Shown one piece after another: positions 54,642 to 63,774 of a stretch of 64,000 bases of DNA. The stretch comes from Lysobacter sp. (GTDB taxonomy: Bacteria; Pseudomonadota; Gammaproteobacteria; Xanthomonadales; Xanthomonadaceae), in the NCBI GenBank assembly GCA_008015835.1, contig SSGH01000017.1:60723-124722 (forward strand), in the 5' to 3' direction. Both the position numbers and the translations under genes were made by a program. The notes under the pieces are model-generated. The model made no database searches and was not told the DNA's origin. It worked only from the letters and a program-made list of their open reading frames with translations. Every line of letters begins with the position of its first letter. Within the stretch, counting starts at the first letter, position 1.

Positions 54642-56491
54642 TGCCTTTGCATCCCGTCGTCGAACGCGTCACCGCGCGCATCGCCGAGCGCAGCCGCCAC
54701 ACGCGCAGCGCGTATCTCGACAAGATCGAGCGCGCGCGCACGCAAGGCCCAGCGCGCGGGCGCTTGGGCTGCGGCAATCTCGCGCACGGCTTCGCCGCGG
54801 CCGGCGGCGATAAACCGATGCTCAAAACCGGCGCGGGCGGCAATCTCGGCATCGTCACCGCGTACAACGACATGCTCTCGGCGCATCAGCCGATGGAGCA
54901 CTACCCCACGTTGATCCGGATGGCCGCGCGCAACGCCGGCGGCAGCGCGCAGGTGGCCGGCGGCGTCCCGGCGATGTGCGACGGCGTGACCCAAGGCCGC
55001 ACCGGCATGGAACTGTCGCTGTTCTCGCGCGACACCGTCGCGCTCGCCACCGCGGTGGCGCTCTCGCACGAGATGTACGACGCGGTGCTGATGTTGGGCG
55101 TGTGCGACAAGATCGTACCTGGCCTGTTGATCGGGGCGTTGAGTTTCGGCCATCTGCCGACGATTTTCGTGCCCGCCGGCCCGATGCCGTCGGGTTTGCC
55201 GAACAAGGAAAAAGCCGCGGTGCGTCAACGTTACGCCGACGGCAAGGCCACGCGCGAAGAATTGCTCGACGCCGAATCCGCGTCGTATCACGGCCCCGGC
55301 ACTTGCACGTTCTACGGCACCGCCAATTCCAACCAAATGCTGATGGAAGCGATGGGCCTGCATCTGCCGGGCACCGCGTTCGTCAACCCGAACACGCCGC
55401 TGCGCGATGCGCTCACCGTGGCCTCCGCCGAGCAAGCGCTGCGCATCACCGCGCTGGGCGACGACTACCGGCCGATCGGCCGCACCGTCGACGAAAAAGC
55501 CATCGTCAACGCCATGGTGGGTTTGGCCGCGACCGGCGGCTCCACCAATCACGCGCTGCATCTGGTCGCCATTGCGCGCGCCGCCGGGCTGATCGTCGAT
55601 TGGACCGATCTGGACGAGCTGTCGCAGGCCACGCCCCTGCTGGCGCGCGTGTATCCCAACGGCAGCGCCGACGTGAACGATTTCCATCGCGCCGGCGGCC
55701 TCGGCTTCGTGCTGCGCGAATTGATCGACGCCGGTTTGATGCACGGCGATCTGCTCTGCGTGCACGGCGGCGACCTGCGTCGGCAGACGCAAGTGCCGGA
55801 ACTCGACGGCACGCGCTTGGTGTGGCGCGATGCGCCCGCGCAGTCGGGCGACACCGGTATCGTACGTCCGGTCTCCGAACCCTTCGATCGCGAAGGCGGC
55901 CTGCGTTGCGTCGACGGCAATCTCGGCCGCGCGATCGTGAAAATTTCCGCGGTGGCGCCGGAGCATCGCGCGATCGCCGCGCCGGCGCGCGTGTTCGACT
56001 CGCAGGACGCGCTGCTCGCGGCGTTCAAAGCCGGCGAGTTCGACCCGCGCGAAGGATTCGAAGGCCATTTCGTCGCCGTGATTCTGGGCCAAGGCCCGCG
56101 CGCGAACGGCATGCCGGAATTGCACAAGCTCACGCCCACGCTGGGCGTGCTGCAGGATCGCGGCCAACGCGTGGCGCTGCTGACCGACGGACGCATGTCC
56201 GGCGCATCGGGCAAAGTGCTGGCGGCGATTCACGTCACGCCCGAAGCCGCCTGCGGCGGCGCGATCGCGAAACTGCGCGACGGCGACATGATCTTGATCG
56301 ACGCCGAAGCCGGCGCGATGCACGCCGATGTCGATCCCGCCGAATGGAACGCTCGCGCGCCACGCGCGCTCGATCTGAGCGGCAATCGCGAGGGCGTCGG
56401 CCGCGAACTGTTCGGGTTGATGCGCGCCCAAGTCGGCTCGGCCGAACAGGGCGCGTGCAGTCTTTTCGTCCACGAAGACGCCGGAGTCTGA
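54641..56491 (+). CDS. edd: Phosphogluconate dehydratase
   Basis: 616 residues. Iron-sulfur IlvD/Edd family: [20 protein letters not shown] with a cluster Cys, [29 protein letters not shown] and [12 protein letters not shown], plus [22 protein letters not shown]. It dehydrates 6-phosphogluconate to 2-keto-3-deoxy-6-phosphogluconate. GGAG lies seven bases before ATG 54641. Central gene of the Entner-Doudoroff operon here. Confidence 0.96.
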   Translation: MPLHPVVERVTARIAERSRHTRSAYLDKIERARTQGPARGRLGCGNLAHGFAAAGGDKPMLKTGAGGNLGIVTAYNDMLSAHQPMEHYPTLIRMAARNAGGSAQVAGGVPAMCDGVTQGRTGMELSLFSRDTVALATAVALSHEMYDAVLMLGVCDKIVPGLLIGALSFGHLPTIFVPAGPMPSGLPNKEKAAVRQRYADGKATREELLDAESASYHGPGTCTFYGTANSNQMLMEAMGLHLPGTAFVNPNTPLRDALTVASAEQALRITALGDDYRPIGRTVDEKAIVNAMVGLAATGGSTNHALHLVAIARAAGLIVDWTDLDELSQATPLLARVYPNGSADVNDFHRAGGLGFVLRELIDAGLMHGDLLCVHGGDLRRQTQVPELDGTRLVWRDAPAQSGDTGIVRPVSEPFDREGGLRCVDGNLGRAIVKISAVAPEHRAIAAPARVFDSQDALLAAFKAGEFDPREGFEGHFVAVILGQGPRANGMPELHKLTPTLGVLQDRGQRVALLTDGRMSGASGKVLAAIHVTPEAACGGAIAKLRDGDMILIDAEAGAMHADVDPAEWNARAPRALDLSGNREGVGRELFGLMRAQVGSAEQGACSLFVHEDAGV

Positions 56492-56494
56492 TCG

Positions 56495-57475
56495 ATGGCC
56501 GCACCGCACGCCTCGCTCGCCATGATCGCCGACATCGGCGGCACCAATGCGCGCTTCGCGCTGACCGACCTGTCGTCGGCGACGCCGCAAGTGCTGGACC
56601 CGCGCAGTTTGGTCGCCGCCGAATTCGCGAGTCTGCAGCACGCCGCCGAGCACTACCTCGCCGAAGTCGGCGCGAAACCGCAGACCGCCGCGATCGCCGT
56701 CGCCAGCCCGGTCAACGGCGAAGAGATTCGACTGACGAATCGCGCGTGGTCGTTCACGCGAAGCGAACTGCAGCGTGCGCTCGATCTGGACAGCCTGCAT
56801 CTCCTCAACGATTTCGGCGCGGTGGCCTGGTCGGTGCCGGGCTTAAGCGCGAACGAACAGATCGCGCTGCACGGCGAGGACAGCGGCCTGCGCGGCCCGG
56901 TCACGGTGATCGGGCCGGGCACGGGGCTCGGCGTGGCGCTGATGGTCGGTCACGACTCCGATTGGCAGGTCGTGGAAACCGAAGGCGGGCACGTGAGTTT
57001 CGCGCCGCTGGGCGACGAAGAATTGGCGATCGCGCGTTGGTTCACCGCACGCTTCGGTCGCGTCTCGAACGAACGCTTGCTGTGCGGTAGCGGGCTGTCG
57101 CACATCGACGCGGTGCTGCGCGGCGCGGTGGATCATGCCACCGGCCAACATCAAACCTTGCGCGAACCGGGCGAGATCGTCGCCGCGGCGCTGGAAGGCC
57201 ACGATCTCGCCGCGCGCCGCACGCTCGCGCGCTTCTGCGCGGTGCTCGGTAGCGTGGCCGGCGACGCCGCGCTGATCCACGGCGCTCGCACGGTGATGAT
57301 CGCCGGCGGCATCGTGCCGCGTTTCGTGCCGTTCCTGCGCAGCAGCGCCTTCCGCGAACGTTTTCTCGCCAAGGGCCGCTTCGCCGCGTATCTGGAATCG
57401 GTGAACATCCGCGTCATCACCCATAGCGGCCCGGGCCTGCTCGGCGCCGCCGTAGCGCTGCGTGCGCGGCATTGA
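56495..57475 (+). CDS. glk: Glucokinase
   Basis: 326 residues. MIADIGGTNARFALTDLS (phosphate-binding), LLNDFGAVAWSVPGL with the catalytic Asp region, VIGPGTGLGVALMV and ETEGGHVSFAPLGDEE, matching proteobacterial glucokinases. It phosphorylates imported glucose with ATP to feed zwf. It starts three bases after the edd stop. The presence of glk and a sugar symporter fits uptake of free glucose rather than by a phosphotransferase. Confidence 0.95.
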   Translation: MAAPHASLAMIADIGGTNARFALTDLSSATPQVLDPRSLVAAEFASLQHAAEHYLAEVGAKPQTAAIAVASPVNGEEIRLTNRAWSFTRSELQRALDLDSLHLLNDFGAVAWSVPGLSANEQIALHGEDSGLRGPVTVIGPGTGLGVALMVGHDSDWQVVETEGGHVSFAPLGDEELAIARWFTARFGRVSNERLLCGSGLSHIDAVLRGAVDHATGQHQTLREPGEIVAAALEGHDLAARRTLARFCAVLGSVAGDAALIHGARTVMIAGGIVPRFVPFLRSSAFRERFLAKGRFAAYLESVNIRVITHSGPGLLGAAVALRARH

Positions 57476-57550
57476 ACGATATCGTGAAGATTCGCGTTCG
57501 CGATTTCATTCGGGAGATACGCCATTCCCTTCGTCCGCGCGCAGTTTTCT

Positions 57551-57636
57551 TGTCATCCCGAGCGCAGCGAGGGACCTGCTTTTTCTTGCATGCGAGTTAC
57601 AGCGAAAGCAGCTCCCTCGCTGCGCTCGGGATGACA
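57551..57636 (+). repeat. 24-bp perfect inverted repeat (TCATCCCGAGCGCAGCGAGGGA type)
   Basis: 57551-57574 is the exact inverted repeat of 57613-57636, with an inner pair CTGCTTT/AAAGCAG. This long hairpin is a dispersed intergenic element of the same kind as at 44275 and lies between glk and eda. It could end or stabilise the upstream mRNA but has no T tract. Confidence 0.85.
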
Positions 57637-57692
57637 TCGCAATCTCACCAGCACCGCATCTTCACCCTTCGCCTCTCACGCACGGCCACCCC

Positions 57693-58331
57693 ATGAACGA
57701 CACCATCACCCAACGCATCGACGCCGTTCTCCGCCAAGCGCCCGTGGTGCCCGTGCTCGCCGTGAGCGACCTCGACGACGCGATCCCGCTGGCCGAAACC
57801 TTGGTCGCCGCCGGCTTGCCCGTGCTCGAAATCACCCTGCGTACGCCCGTCGCGCTCGACGTGATTCGCCGCATGCGCACGGTGCCCGGCGCGATCGTCG
57901 GCGCCGGCACCGTGCTCACCCGCGCCGATCTGTTCGCCGTGCAGGACGCCGGCGCCAGCTTCGCGATTTCGCCCGGAGGCACCGACGCGCTCTACGCCGC
58001 CGCGAAAGACGCCAGCATCCCGCTGCTGCCCGGCATCGCCACCGCCAGCGAACTCATGCGCGGCCTCGAACACGGCTATAACCGCTTCAAATTCTTCCCC
58101 GCCGAATCCAGCGGCGGCATCGCCGCCCTCAAAGCCTTCGCCGGCCCCTTCGCCCACGTGAAGTTCTGCCCCACCGGCGGCATCGATGCGGCGAAGGCGC
58201 CAAGCTATCTCGCGCTGCCGAATGTAATGACGGTGGGTGGGTCTTGGATGGTGCCTTCGGAGGCGTTGAGGAGGAGGGATTGGCGACAAGTCGAAGATAT
58301 CTCGCGAAGAGCCGTCTCGGCGACTATTTAA
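57693..58331 (+). CDS. eda: 2-Dehydro-3-deoxy-phosphogluconate aldolase
   Basis: 212 residues. KDPG/KHG aldolase motifs: VPVLAVSDLDDAIPLAETLV, LEITLRTPVALDVIRRM (catalytic Glu), VGAGTVLT, GYNRFKFFPAESSGG with the Schiff-base Lys in FKFFPA, and FCPTGGI. It cleaves KDPG to pyruvate and glyceraldehyde-3-phosphate, completing the Entner-Doudoroff route. ATG 57693 gives MNDTITQRIDAVL. Separated from glk by the 24-bp inverted repeat, so it may have its own promoter. Confidence 0.96.
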   Translation: MNDTITQRIDAVLRQAPVVPVLAVSDLDDAIPLAETLVAAGLPVLEITLRTPVALDVIRRMRTVPGAIVGAGTVLTRADLFAVQDAGASFAISPGGTDALYAAAKDASIPLLPGIATASELMRGLEHGYNRFKFFPAESSGGIAALKAFAGPFAHVKFCPTGGIDAAKAPSYLALPNVMTVGGSWMVPSEALRRRDWRQVEDISRRAVSATI

Positions 58332-58520
58332 GACAGTACGACAATAACCTGTCGCATCATCGCTTGATGCAGAGGGAACTCGAACACACCGCACAGATTG
58401 ATTGTCTGCTGCGATAGAGCTGAAAGCGCGGTATCAAAGCACCCGATAAAATAGCGCTATTTATATGGCGCTGCTTCCAAAAATCGGGTGCTCCAACGAC
58501 ATCTTTAGTCGAAATTTTTA

Positions 58521-59870
58521 TTATGGTCCGAACCTGGCTTTGAGTTCGAGAACAAGATTGTCGACATCGATAACGCCGTATCCATACTCGTAGTCGAAGC
58601 CAATCCCTTTTGAAGAACGCGCACTGTTACGAATCGCATCGCGTAAGGCGCCGGGAGACACCACGTGTGACGGATATATCCTGCGAATCGCAGCGATCAC
58701 GCCGGTTAACACAGGCGTTGCGGCGGACGTTCCGCCATCGGCTGCATACACACCGGAGCCAGCGAAGTGGGTATAGCAGGCCACATCGGGTTTTTGCGTC
58801 GATAAACGCCCAGGGCCGACCGTGGAATAACCGATTCTATCGCGATCTATTTTGACACCAGCGACCGTAAGCACACACTCATGCGAGTTGGCGCCGTAGA
58901 TACCTGCATCGACTACTCCCTGGCATCTGTTATCCGCGCATTGCGGCCCACAATTTCCGGCAGCGAAAAGAATATCTGCGCCAGCCGCTTCGAGTTGAGC
59001 GACGGCTATATTAAATACATGGCGCGGGTTATCACTATAGTTCATCGGGCTTCCGACCGGATAATCCCACGATGGATGGAACATACCCCAACTATTGTTG
59101 ACTACAAGAGTTCTCGGAAAACCATCTCCTGCAAAATGGCTCGGTGCGCGCATCAAATAGCTATGAAGAATCGCGTACGAACGCACGGCATCGCTCAAAA
59201 GACCTTCCATAATCGATCCGCCTCGCGAATTCGAGGTCAGCAACGCATGGTCGATCAGCGTGCATCTCGGTGCCGCAATCAGCGTATCGTAAGCGCACAT
59301 CGTGCCGTGTCCGACCGGCATCGCGCCGAGCGGCTGTCCGTGCGAAGGTGCCCAGCTGAGTGTTTCGTCGAAGGCTGGGGACACACCTTGTGCCCGGAGA
59401 TAATTCAAATTCACGCCTGTGTCCACTATAACCGCTTTAACACCAGTACCGTCCATTCCATTTTGCTGAAGCATCGCAACGTTCAACAAAGAAGCAACAT
59501 CGTGTTGAGTTCCGATAGGTCCTGAAGGACATTTTGCAGCAATGGGTTGCACCGCCACATCCGCGAATATGCCAACGACGTTCTCATCGTTGTGCGTTCG
59601 CTCCAGAAGTCGATCGATATACTCCTGTGCCACCGATGCGCGAACAACATAGGTTTCTTCGCCGTTATTGCCGAAACTCCCCATTGAAAACATGCTCGGT
59701 TCGCCATTCTGCGGCATGTAGAGCGGCACTGGCGAATAGCCGGTGTCGAAATCGACGCCAGGCATCTCTGAAAGAAACGACAGGGGCGCAGATGAAAATG
59801 GGCCGTATGCGGCGGCTGCCAGTGCTGGAGTTGATTTCATCTGTATCATCACGCGAATAGTATCTGACAT
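58521..59870 (-). CDS. Subtilisin-like serine peptidase (S8), without signal peptide
   Basis: 449 residues. Catalytic triad in order: D150 (AVIVDTGVN), H188 (PVGHGTMCA) and S382 (GGTSAATPVLTG), with the oxyanion Asn in FAAGNCGPQC. N-terminal ~120 residues are a prodomain-like region without a Sec signal. ATG 59870 has GGAGAAA upstream. GC content is visibly lower than its surroundings, suggesting recent transfer. It may act inside the cell or be exported by another route. Flanks carry no obvious partner or inhibitor gene. Confidence 0.85.
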   Translation of the reverse strand: MSDTIRVMIQMKSTPALAAAAYGPFSSAPLSFLSEMPGVDFDTGYSPVPLYMPQNGEPSMFSMGSFGNNGEETYVVRASVAQEYIDRLLERTHNDENVVGIFADVAVQPIAAKCPSGPIGTQHDVASLLNVAMLQQNGMDGTGVKAVIVDTGVNLNYLRAQGVSPAFDETLSWAPSHGQPLGAMPVGHGTMCAYDTLIAAPRCTLIDHALLTSNSRGGSIMEGLLSDAVRSYAILHSYLMRAPSHFAGDGFPRTLVVNNSWGMFHPSWDYPVGSPMNYSDNPRHVFNIAVAQLEAAGADILFAAGNCGPQCADNRCQGVVDAGIYGANSHECVLTVAGVKIDRDRIGYSTVGPGRLSTQKPDVACYTHFAGSGVYAADGGTSAATPVLTGVIAAIRRIYPSHVVSPGALRDAIRNSARSSKGIGFDYEYGYGVIDVDNLVLELKARFGP

Positions 59871-60041
59871 GTCGTTTCTCCAAAAAAATCGAGATCAGCA
59901 ACGCTGTGTATCAAAAATTTTCTGATCCAGAGAACCCAATAAACCGTGATCCTGTGAGTCATCTGGTTATGCTTATTTCTGTGATGACATGATCATGTGA
60001 TGCGACTCGTTAGCCAGTTTCGTTTTGATTCCATTTGCGTA

Positions 60042-60440
60042 TCACCTCCGCCTCGGCTCGCACCCAACCCCATCCCCATCGCGATCCAGATGCGGGCCGT
60101 AACCAGGATCGCCGCGTCTTAGCGGCGCTGCACCCGCCGCACGGGCTTCGGCGCAATTCGCGAACACGCCGCCTCGCACGCGACGCACGGGCGCGGCACG
60201 CGAAGGCGAGAAGTCGTATCGAGGCGATGAATTCGCGCGCGATCGCGATGCGGTCGCACCACCGCCATGGCAGTGATATCCGCCGCGTTTGCGGTCGTGG
60301 TGGCAGCCTTCGGCGTTGAGTCGTCCGCCGTGCGCTTCGGTATCGAGCGCTATGCACGCGAGAATAAAGACGGCCATCGCCGCGCATGCCGCGCGAGGAA
60401 GCGCGGGCGTCGATGCGATGGGTGCGCCTACCGTGGCCAT
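60042..60440 (-). CDS. Secreted YHYH/Excalibur-domain protein
   Basis: 132 residues from ATG 60440, preceded by AGGGGGAA. Signal peptide: ALPRAACAAMAVFILACIAL. Residues ~40-60 contain the YHYH pattern (GGRLNAEGCHHDRKRGGYHCHGG), and residues ~95-130 an Excalibur calcium-binding domain (FANCAEARAAGAAPL, then GPHLDRDGDGVGCE with the DxDxDGxxCE loop). These modules bind calcium and are found on secreted or nuclease-linked proteins. No nuclease domain is present here. Function otherwise unknown. Confidence 0.82.
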   Translation of the reverse strand: MATVGAPIASTPALPRAACAAMAVFILACIALDTEAHGGRLNAEGCHHDRKRGGYHCHGGGATASRSRANSSPRYDFSPSRAAPVRRVRGGVFANCAEARAAGAAPLRRGDPGYGPHLDRDGDGVGCEPRRR

Positions 60441-60500
60441 GCGGCATTCCCCCTGTGGAATGCGCTTCGATGTCGTTCCGAAGCGTGGGGTGAATGTCGA

Positions 60501-60534
60501 CCTGCGCGGGGCGATTGTCAATCGCCCGCGCAGG
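60501..60534 (-). terminator. Hairpin between the P-domain peptidase and Excalibur genes
   Basis: 60501-60516 pairs with 60520-60534 with a single bulged G, loop GTC, a ~15-bp stem. It lies ~90 bases after the peptidase stop on the minus strand. No T run is seen in that direction, so termination is tentative. Confidence 0.45.
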
Positions 60535-60620
60535 TTTCGATCTGTATCGAAGCGGAATCCGATCGGTATCTTCTATGCCGATTCGCGCATCGTTTTACTT
60601 TGTTTATCGCTTTACGCTGT

Positions 60621-62834
60621 TTATCGTTTCTTCTCGGGCTTACGAACGACGCGCGCTTTCTTCGCGGTCGATGCCTTGGCGCCCGATGTCTTCGTGCGTT
60701 CTTTCGCCGAGTACGTCTTTCTGGCGCGCTTCGCGGGGGCGCTCTTGCGCGATTTGCGCGTCGGTGCCGCTTTGGGCTGCGGCTCGTTCTCCGGCGCTTC
60801 CACCACCCGATTCGCATGCGCGAACGTCAGCTTCAACGTGAACGAGACCAGCGTGCCGGTGTCTTGCGCTTCGGCGTCGCGAATCTCCAGTGTCCACGCG
60901 CCCTTGCCGCTTTTACCGGCGAACGCGGCGAGGCCGGGCGTGGTGGCGGCGTCGTAGGTTTTCTTCAGCGTATTGACGGAGCCGCCGCCGCGGCTGTGCA
61001 ACGTCACCGCGGCCATGTTCAGCGCGGGCGGCGGAATGAGTTTGACGATCAAGTCGCCGATGTAGGTGTGCTTGAGATCGATCGACGCGCTCAGCGTTTC
61101 GATGACGGCGGTTTCGGTCACATCGAGCGCGAAGCGCACGATTTGCAGGTCGGGAATCGGCGCGTCGAACACGCGGCGCACGCTCACCGCGTTCTGCGGC
61201 TGCGGTTTGGCGAGCTCCACCGCAGTGCGCGCGTTCAAACGCCCATAGCCGTATTGTTTGCTGTGGCCGTTGGCGTCGTACGCGCCGCCTTGCGGGTCGA
61301 TGCGATCGCAGGCGCGCTTGAGCACGTCTTTCGCTTCGTGCCATTTCAACGCCGGATTCGCCGACAGCACCAAAGCGGCGACGCCCGCCGCGCCCGGGCA
61401 TGCGCTGGAGGTGCCGCCGAAGTCGTTCGCGAAGTGACCGGCGCTGTCGCCGAACGCGGTATTCCCCGGGTTGTAGCCGTCGACGCCGCTTCGATCGACG
61501 GTCCAAATGCCCGGCGTGAGCGGTTCGGGGCGATTGAACGGCGCGTGGCCGAAATCGTTGCTCGGGAACGCGCACCACACCGCGCGTCCGAAATCGCTGT
61601 ACACGCTGCGCTTGCCGCGATCGTTGCACGCGGCGACCGCGATGATGTTCGCGTAGCTCGCGTAGCCATCGTTGTCGACCGACTCGTTGCCGTTGCCGGC
61701 GGCGAACAGAATCACGCAGCCTTTGCCGCCGCGGCCGTTGGCGATGGCGTAGTCGATCGCGAGTTTGGTGCTGGCCGGCATCGGCACCACTTGGTTGTGG
61801 CGCGGATCGTTCGCTTGCCACCACTTGCCGTCGGTCGGCCCCCAACTGCAGGAAATCACGTCGGCGCCGTTGTCGGCGGCCCAGCGGAAGGCTTCGGCTT
61901 CGCGCACCGAACCCAGGCCCGAAGCCAATCGGATCGGCATGAGTTTCGCTTTCGGCGCCACGCCGCTGGCGCCGAGGCTGCCGTTGGCGCAGGCGACGCC
62001 CGCGCAGGCGGTGCCGTGGTTGTCGCCGTCGTCGCGCCCGGTGCCGAACTGATCTTTCGGACGCGGATCGGACGTGCGCAGCGTCGCGTCGCGCGGCGCG
62101 ACGATCTTGCCGGCGCCGCCGAATTCGGGGTGATCGATATCGACGCCGTCGTCGATGATCGCGATGGTGATGCCTTCGCCTTGCGTCAGCGCATGCGCCG
62201 CTTCGACGTTCGCATGCGCATCGATCGACATACCGCCGACGGTGGTGCGTTTCAGATGCCACTGCTGCGGGAAAATCGCTTTACGTTTGCGTTCGCGCAC
62301 CAATTCGGGATGGCAGTATTCGACATCCTTGCGGTCGAGCAGCGCCTTGGCGATATCGAACACCGCTTGGCCGGTGCCTTCCGGCGTTTCGACGAAATAG
62401 GCGTTCACGGCGAAATCGAGTTTGTCTTTGATCGCCAAGCCCGTTTTTTTCAGCACGTTTTCGCAGTCTTCCGCATCGGCGCGATCGACGAACTTGACGA
62501 AAATGTTTTCGGTGTACAGCACCGGATCCTTGGTCTTCGGGTCCATCAGCACGCCGCCGGCGAAACGCACATCGGGCGCCTGACGCAGCGCGGTCTTGCG
62601 CGCGGCGAGCGAACGCGCCCGCGGCCCCACGCTCACGCGATACACCTCCACGCCCGCATCGGGAAAGGCGACCACCAGGGTGCCGTCGTCGAGTTCGCCC
62701 GAAGCGGCGGCGGCCACCGGCGCGGCGCCGCGGCGCAGGGAGCGTTTGCTGCGCGTGCGCACGGCGATCATGTCGCCGCTTTCCTTCAGTTCGAACGCGG
62801 GCTGCTGCTTGGTGCCGAAATAGACGGTAGGCAT
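60621..62834 (-). CDS. Subtilisin-like serine peptidase with C-terminal P domain
   Basis: 737 residues from ATG 62834, which has GAGGGAAA upstream. N-terminal ~210 residues are a propeptide-like region (MPTVYFGTKQ...). Triad: D228 (IAIIDDGVD), H273 (DNHGTACAG), S477 (GGTSSACPG), with the Asn in LFAAGNGNE. Residues ~560-690 are a proprotein-convertase P domain (TYIGDLIVKLIPP; GKGAWTLEIRDAEAQDTGTL). The last ~60 residues are a very basic Lys/Ala/Thr tail. No classical signal peptide, so export by another system is possible. Such architecture occurs in secreted proteases of predatory Lysobacter-like bacteria. Confidence 0.88.
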   Translation of the reverse strand: MPTVYFGTKQQPAFELKESGDMIAVRTRSKRSLRRGAAPVAAAASGELDDGTLVVAFPDAGVEVYRVSVGPRARSLAARKTALRQAPDVRFAGGVLMDPKTKDPVLYTENIFVKFVDRADAEDCENVLKKTGLAIKDKLDFAVNAYFVETPEGTGQAVFDIAKALLDRKDVEYCHPELVRERKRKAIFPQQWHLKRTTVGGMSIDAHANVEAAHALTQGEGITIAIIDDGVDIDHPEFGGAGKIVAPRDATLRTSDPRPKDQFGTGRDDGDNHGTACAGVACANGSLGASGVAPKAKLMPIRLASGLGSVREAEAFRWAADNGADVISCSWGPTDGKWWQANDPRHNQVVPMPASTKLAIDYAIANGRGGKGCVILFAAGNGNESVDNDGYASYANIIAVAACNDRGKRSVYSDFGRAVWCAFPSNDFGHAPFNRPEPLTPGIWTVDRSGVDGYNPGNTAFGDSAGHFANDFGGTSSACPGAAGVAALVLSANPALKWHEAKDVLKRACDRIDPQGGAYDANGHSKQYGYGRLNARTAVELAKPQPQNAVSVRRVFDAPIPDLQIVRFALDVTETAVIETLSASIDLKHTYIGDLIVKLIPPPALNMAAVTLHSRGGGSVNTLKKTYDAATTPGLAAFAGKSGKGAWTLEIRDAEAQDTGTLVSFTLKLTFAHANRVVEAPENEPQPKAAPTRKSRKSAPAKRARKTYSAKERTKTSGAKASTAKKARVVRKPEKKR

Positions 62835-63033
62835 GGCGGTTTCCCTCGGGTCCGTGCGTGGCGATCGCCGCAGCCGACGACGCGCATGCGCGCCGCACAG
62901 AGCGGTCATATGCCATTGAACGCGACGCGGCCGGGCCAGCGGTCATCGGATCGGGGGCTTTTCGGGCGCGGTTCGGTGTCTCTTGGCGCGACGCCCGAAT
63001 CTCCGCGCGGATCGCCTACGCTCACCTGCGGCA

Positions 63034-63630
63034 TCAACGCTCCGCGACTAGCCCCACCCAGAGCACCGCATAATGCGCTGACATCGCCACGCCCAATGCG
63101 CGCCATTCGATCTCGCGCCATTCGCGGCGATTCAGCAACACGTGCTGGTGCGCGCGGCTATCGCGCCAACAGCGCATCGCGATGTCCACCGTCATGCGCT
63201 CGCTGTGCCAGCACACGATCTCGAACCCGTCGCCAGGGTACGTGCCGCGCCCGATCTCGCGCGGCTTGTCCCACATGCAGCGCGCCTGCGCATGGTCGGC
63301 CGTGTAGCAGCATGGCGACCACGCGCCGTTCGGGGACCAACTGTGCAAATTGCACCGACTGTTGCGCGCGTGCCGCTCTAAATCGGCGGCGTGCGCGCGT
63401 GCGACGCGCTCCAGCGTCGGCGAGAGCGGAATCGCGGTCAACCCGTTCACGGCGCGAAGATCGTAGACCGCGTCGATCAACCGTTCGGCTTCGTCGCCCT
63501 CCCACTCCGCGCGCGCGACGTTTGCGGACAGACACAGCGTCGCGGCGAGACCGAACGCACGCAGGTGCGATGCGAGCGCCCCCGGCTGTGGGTCGGTCGG
63601 ACAATCATCCGTGTTGTCGTGTATCGCCAT
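63034..63630 (-). CDS. Secreted CAP/SCP-like protein
   Basis: 198 residues from ATG 63630. A hydrophobic segment after ~25 residues (LRAFGLAATLCLSANVARAE) suggests export with cleavage after ARA. The mature part begins AERLIDAVYDLRAVNGLTAI with SPTLERVARAHAADLERH, the start of a CAP/SCP (cysteine-rich secretory protein) domain, followed by Cys-rich WSPNGAWSPCCYTADHAQAR and a central HQHVLLNRREWREIEWRALG that fits the CAP core. Usual CAP proteins are longer. Substrate unknown. Confidence 0.65.
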   Translation of the reverse strand: MAIHDNTDDCPTDPQPGALASHLRAFGLAATLCLSANVARAEWEGDEAERLIDAVYDLRAVNGLTAIPLSPTLERVARAHAADLERHARNSRCNLHSWSPNGAWSPCCYTADHAQARCMWDKPREIGRGTYPGDGFEIVCWHSERMTVDIAMRCWRDSRAHQHVLLNRREWREIEWRALGVAMSAHYAVLWVGLVAER

Positions 63631-63774
63631 ACGACTCTCGATCTTGCGATTCTCATCGGCCGTCGCGCATGAGGCAACCAACCGTACAAGAAGGAAGACG
63701 ATTTCGGGATTCGATTATTCCCGCCTGAAAGCACCAAAAATGAGTATGTAATGACCCAGCAGTTTCTGCACAGG

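Noticed and set aside
57462..57692. N-terminal extension of eda through the inverted repeat
   Set aside because: The residues come from the dispersed hairpin; MNDTITQRIDAVL at 57693 is the family-like start.
60267..63728. A 1153-codon plus-strand frame
   Set aside because: Antisense to the P-domain peptidase and CAP-like genes; composition is typical of a GC-rich antisense shadow.
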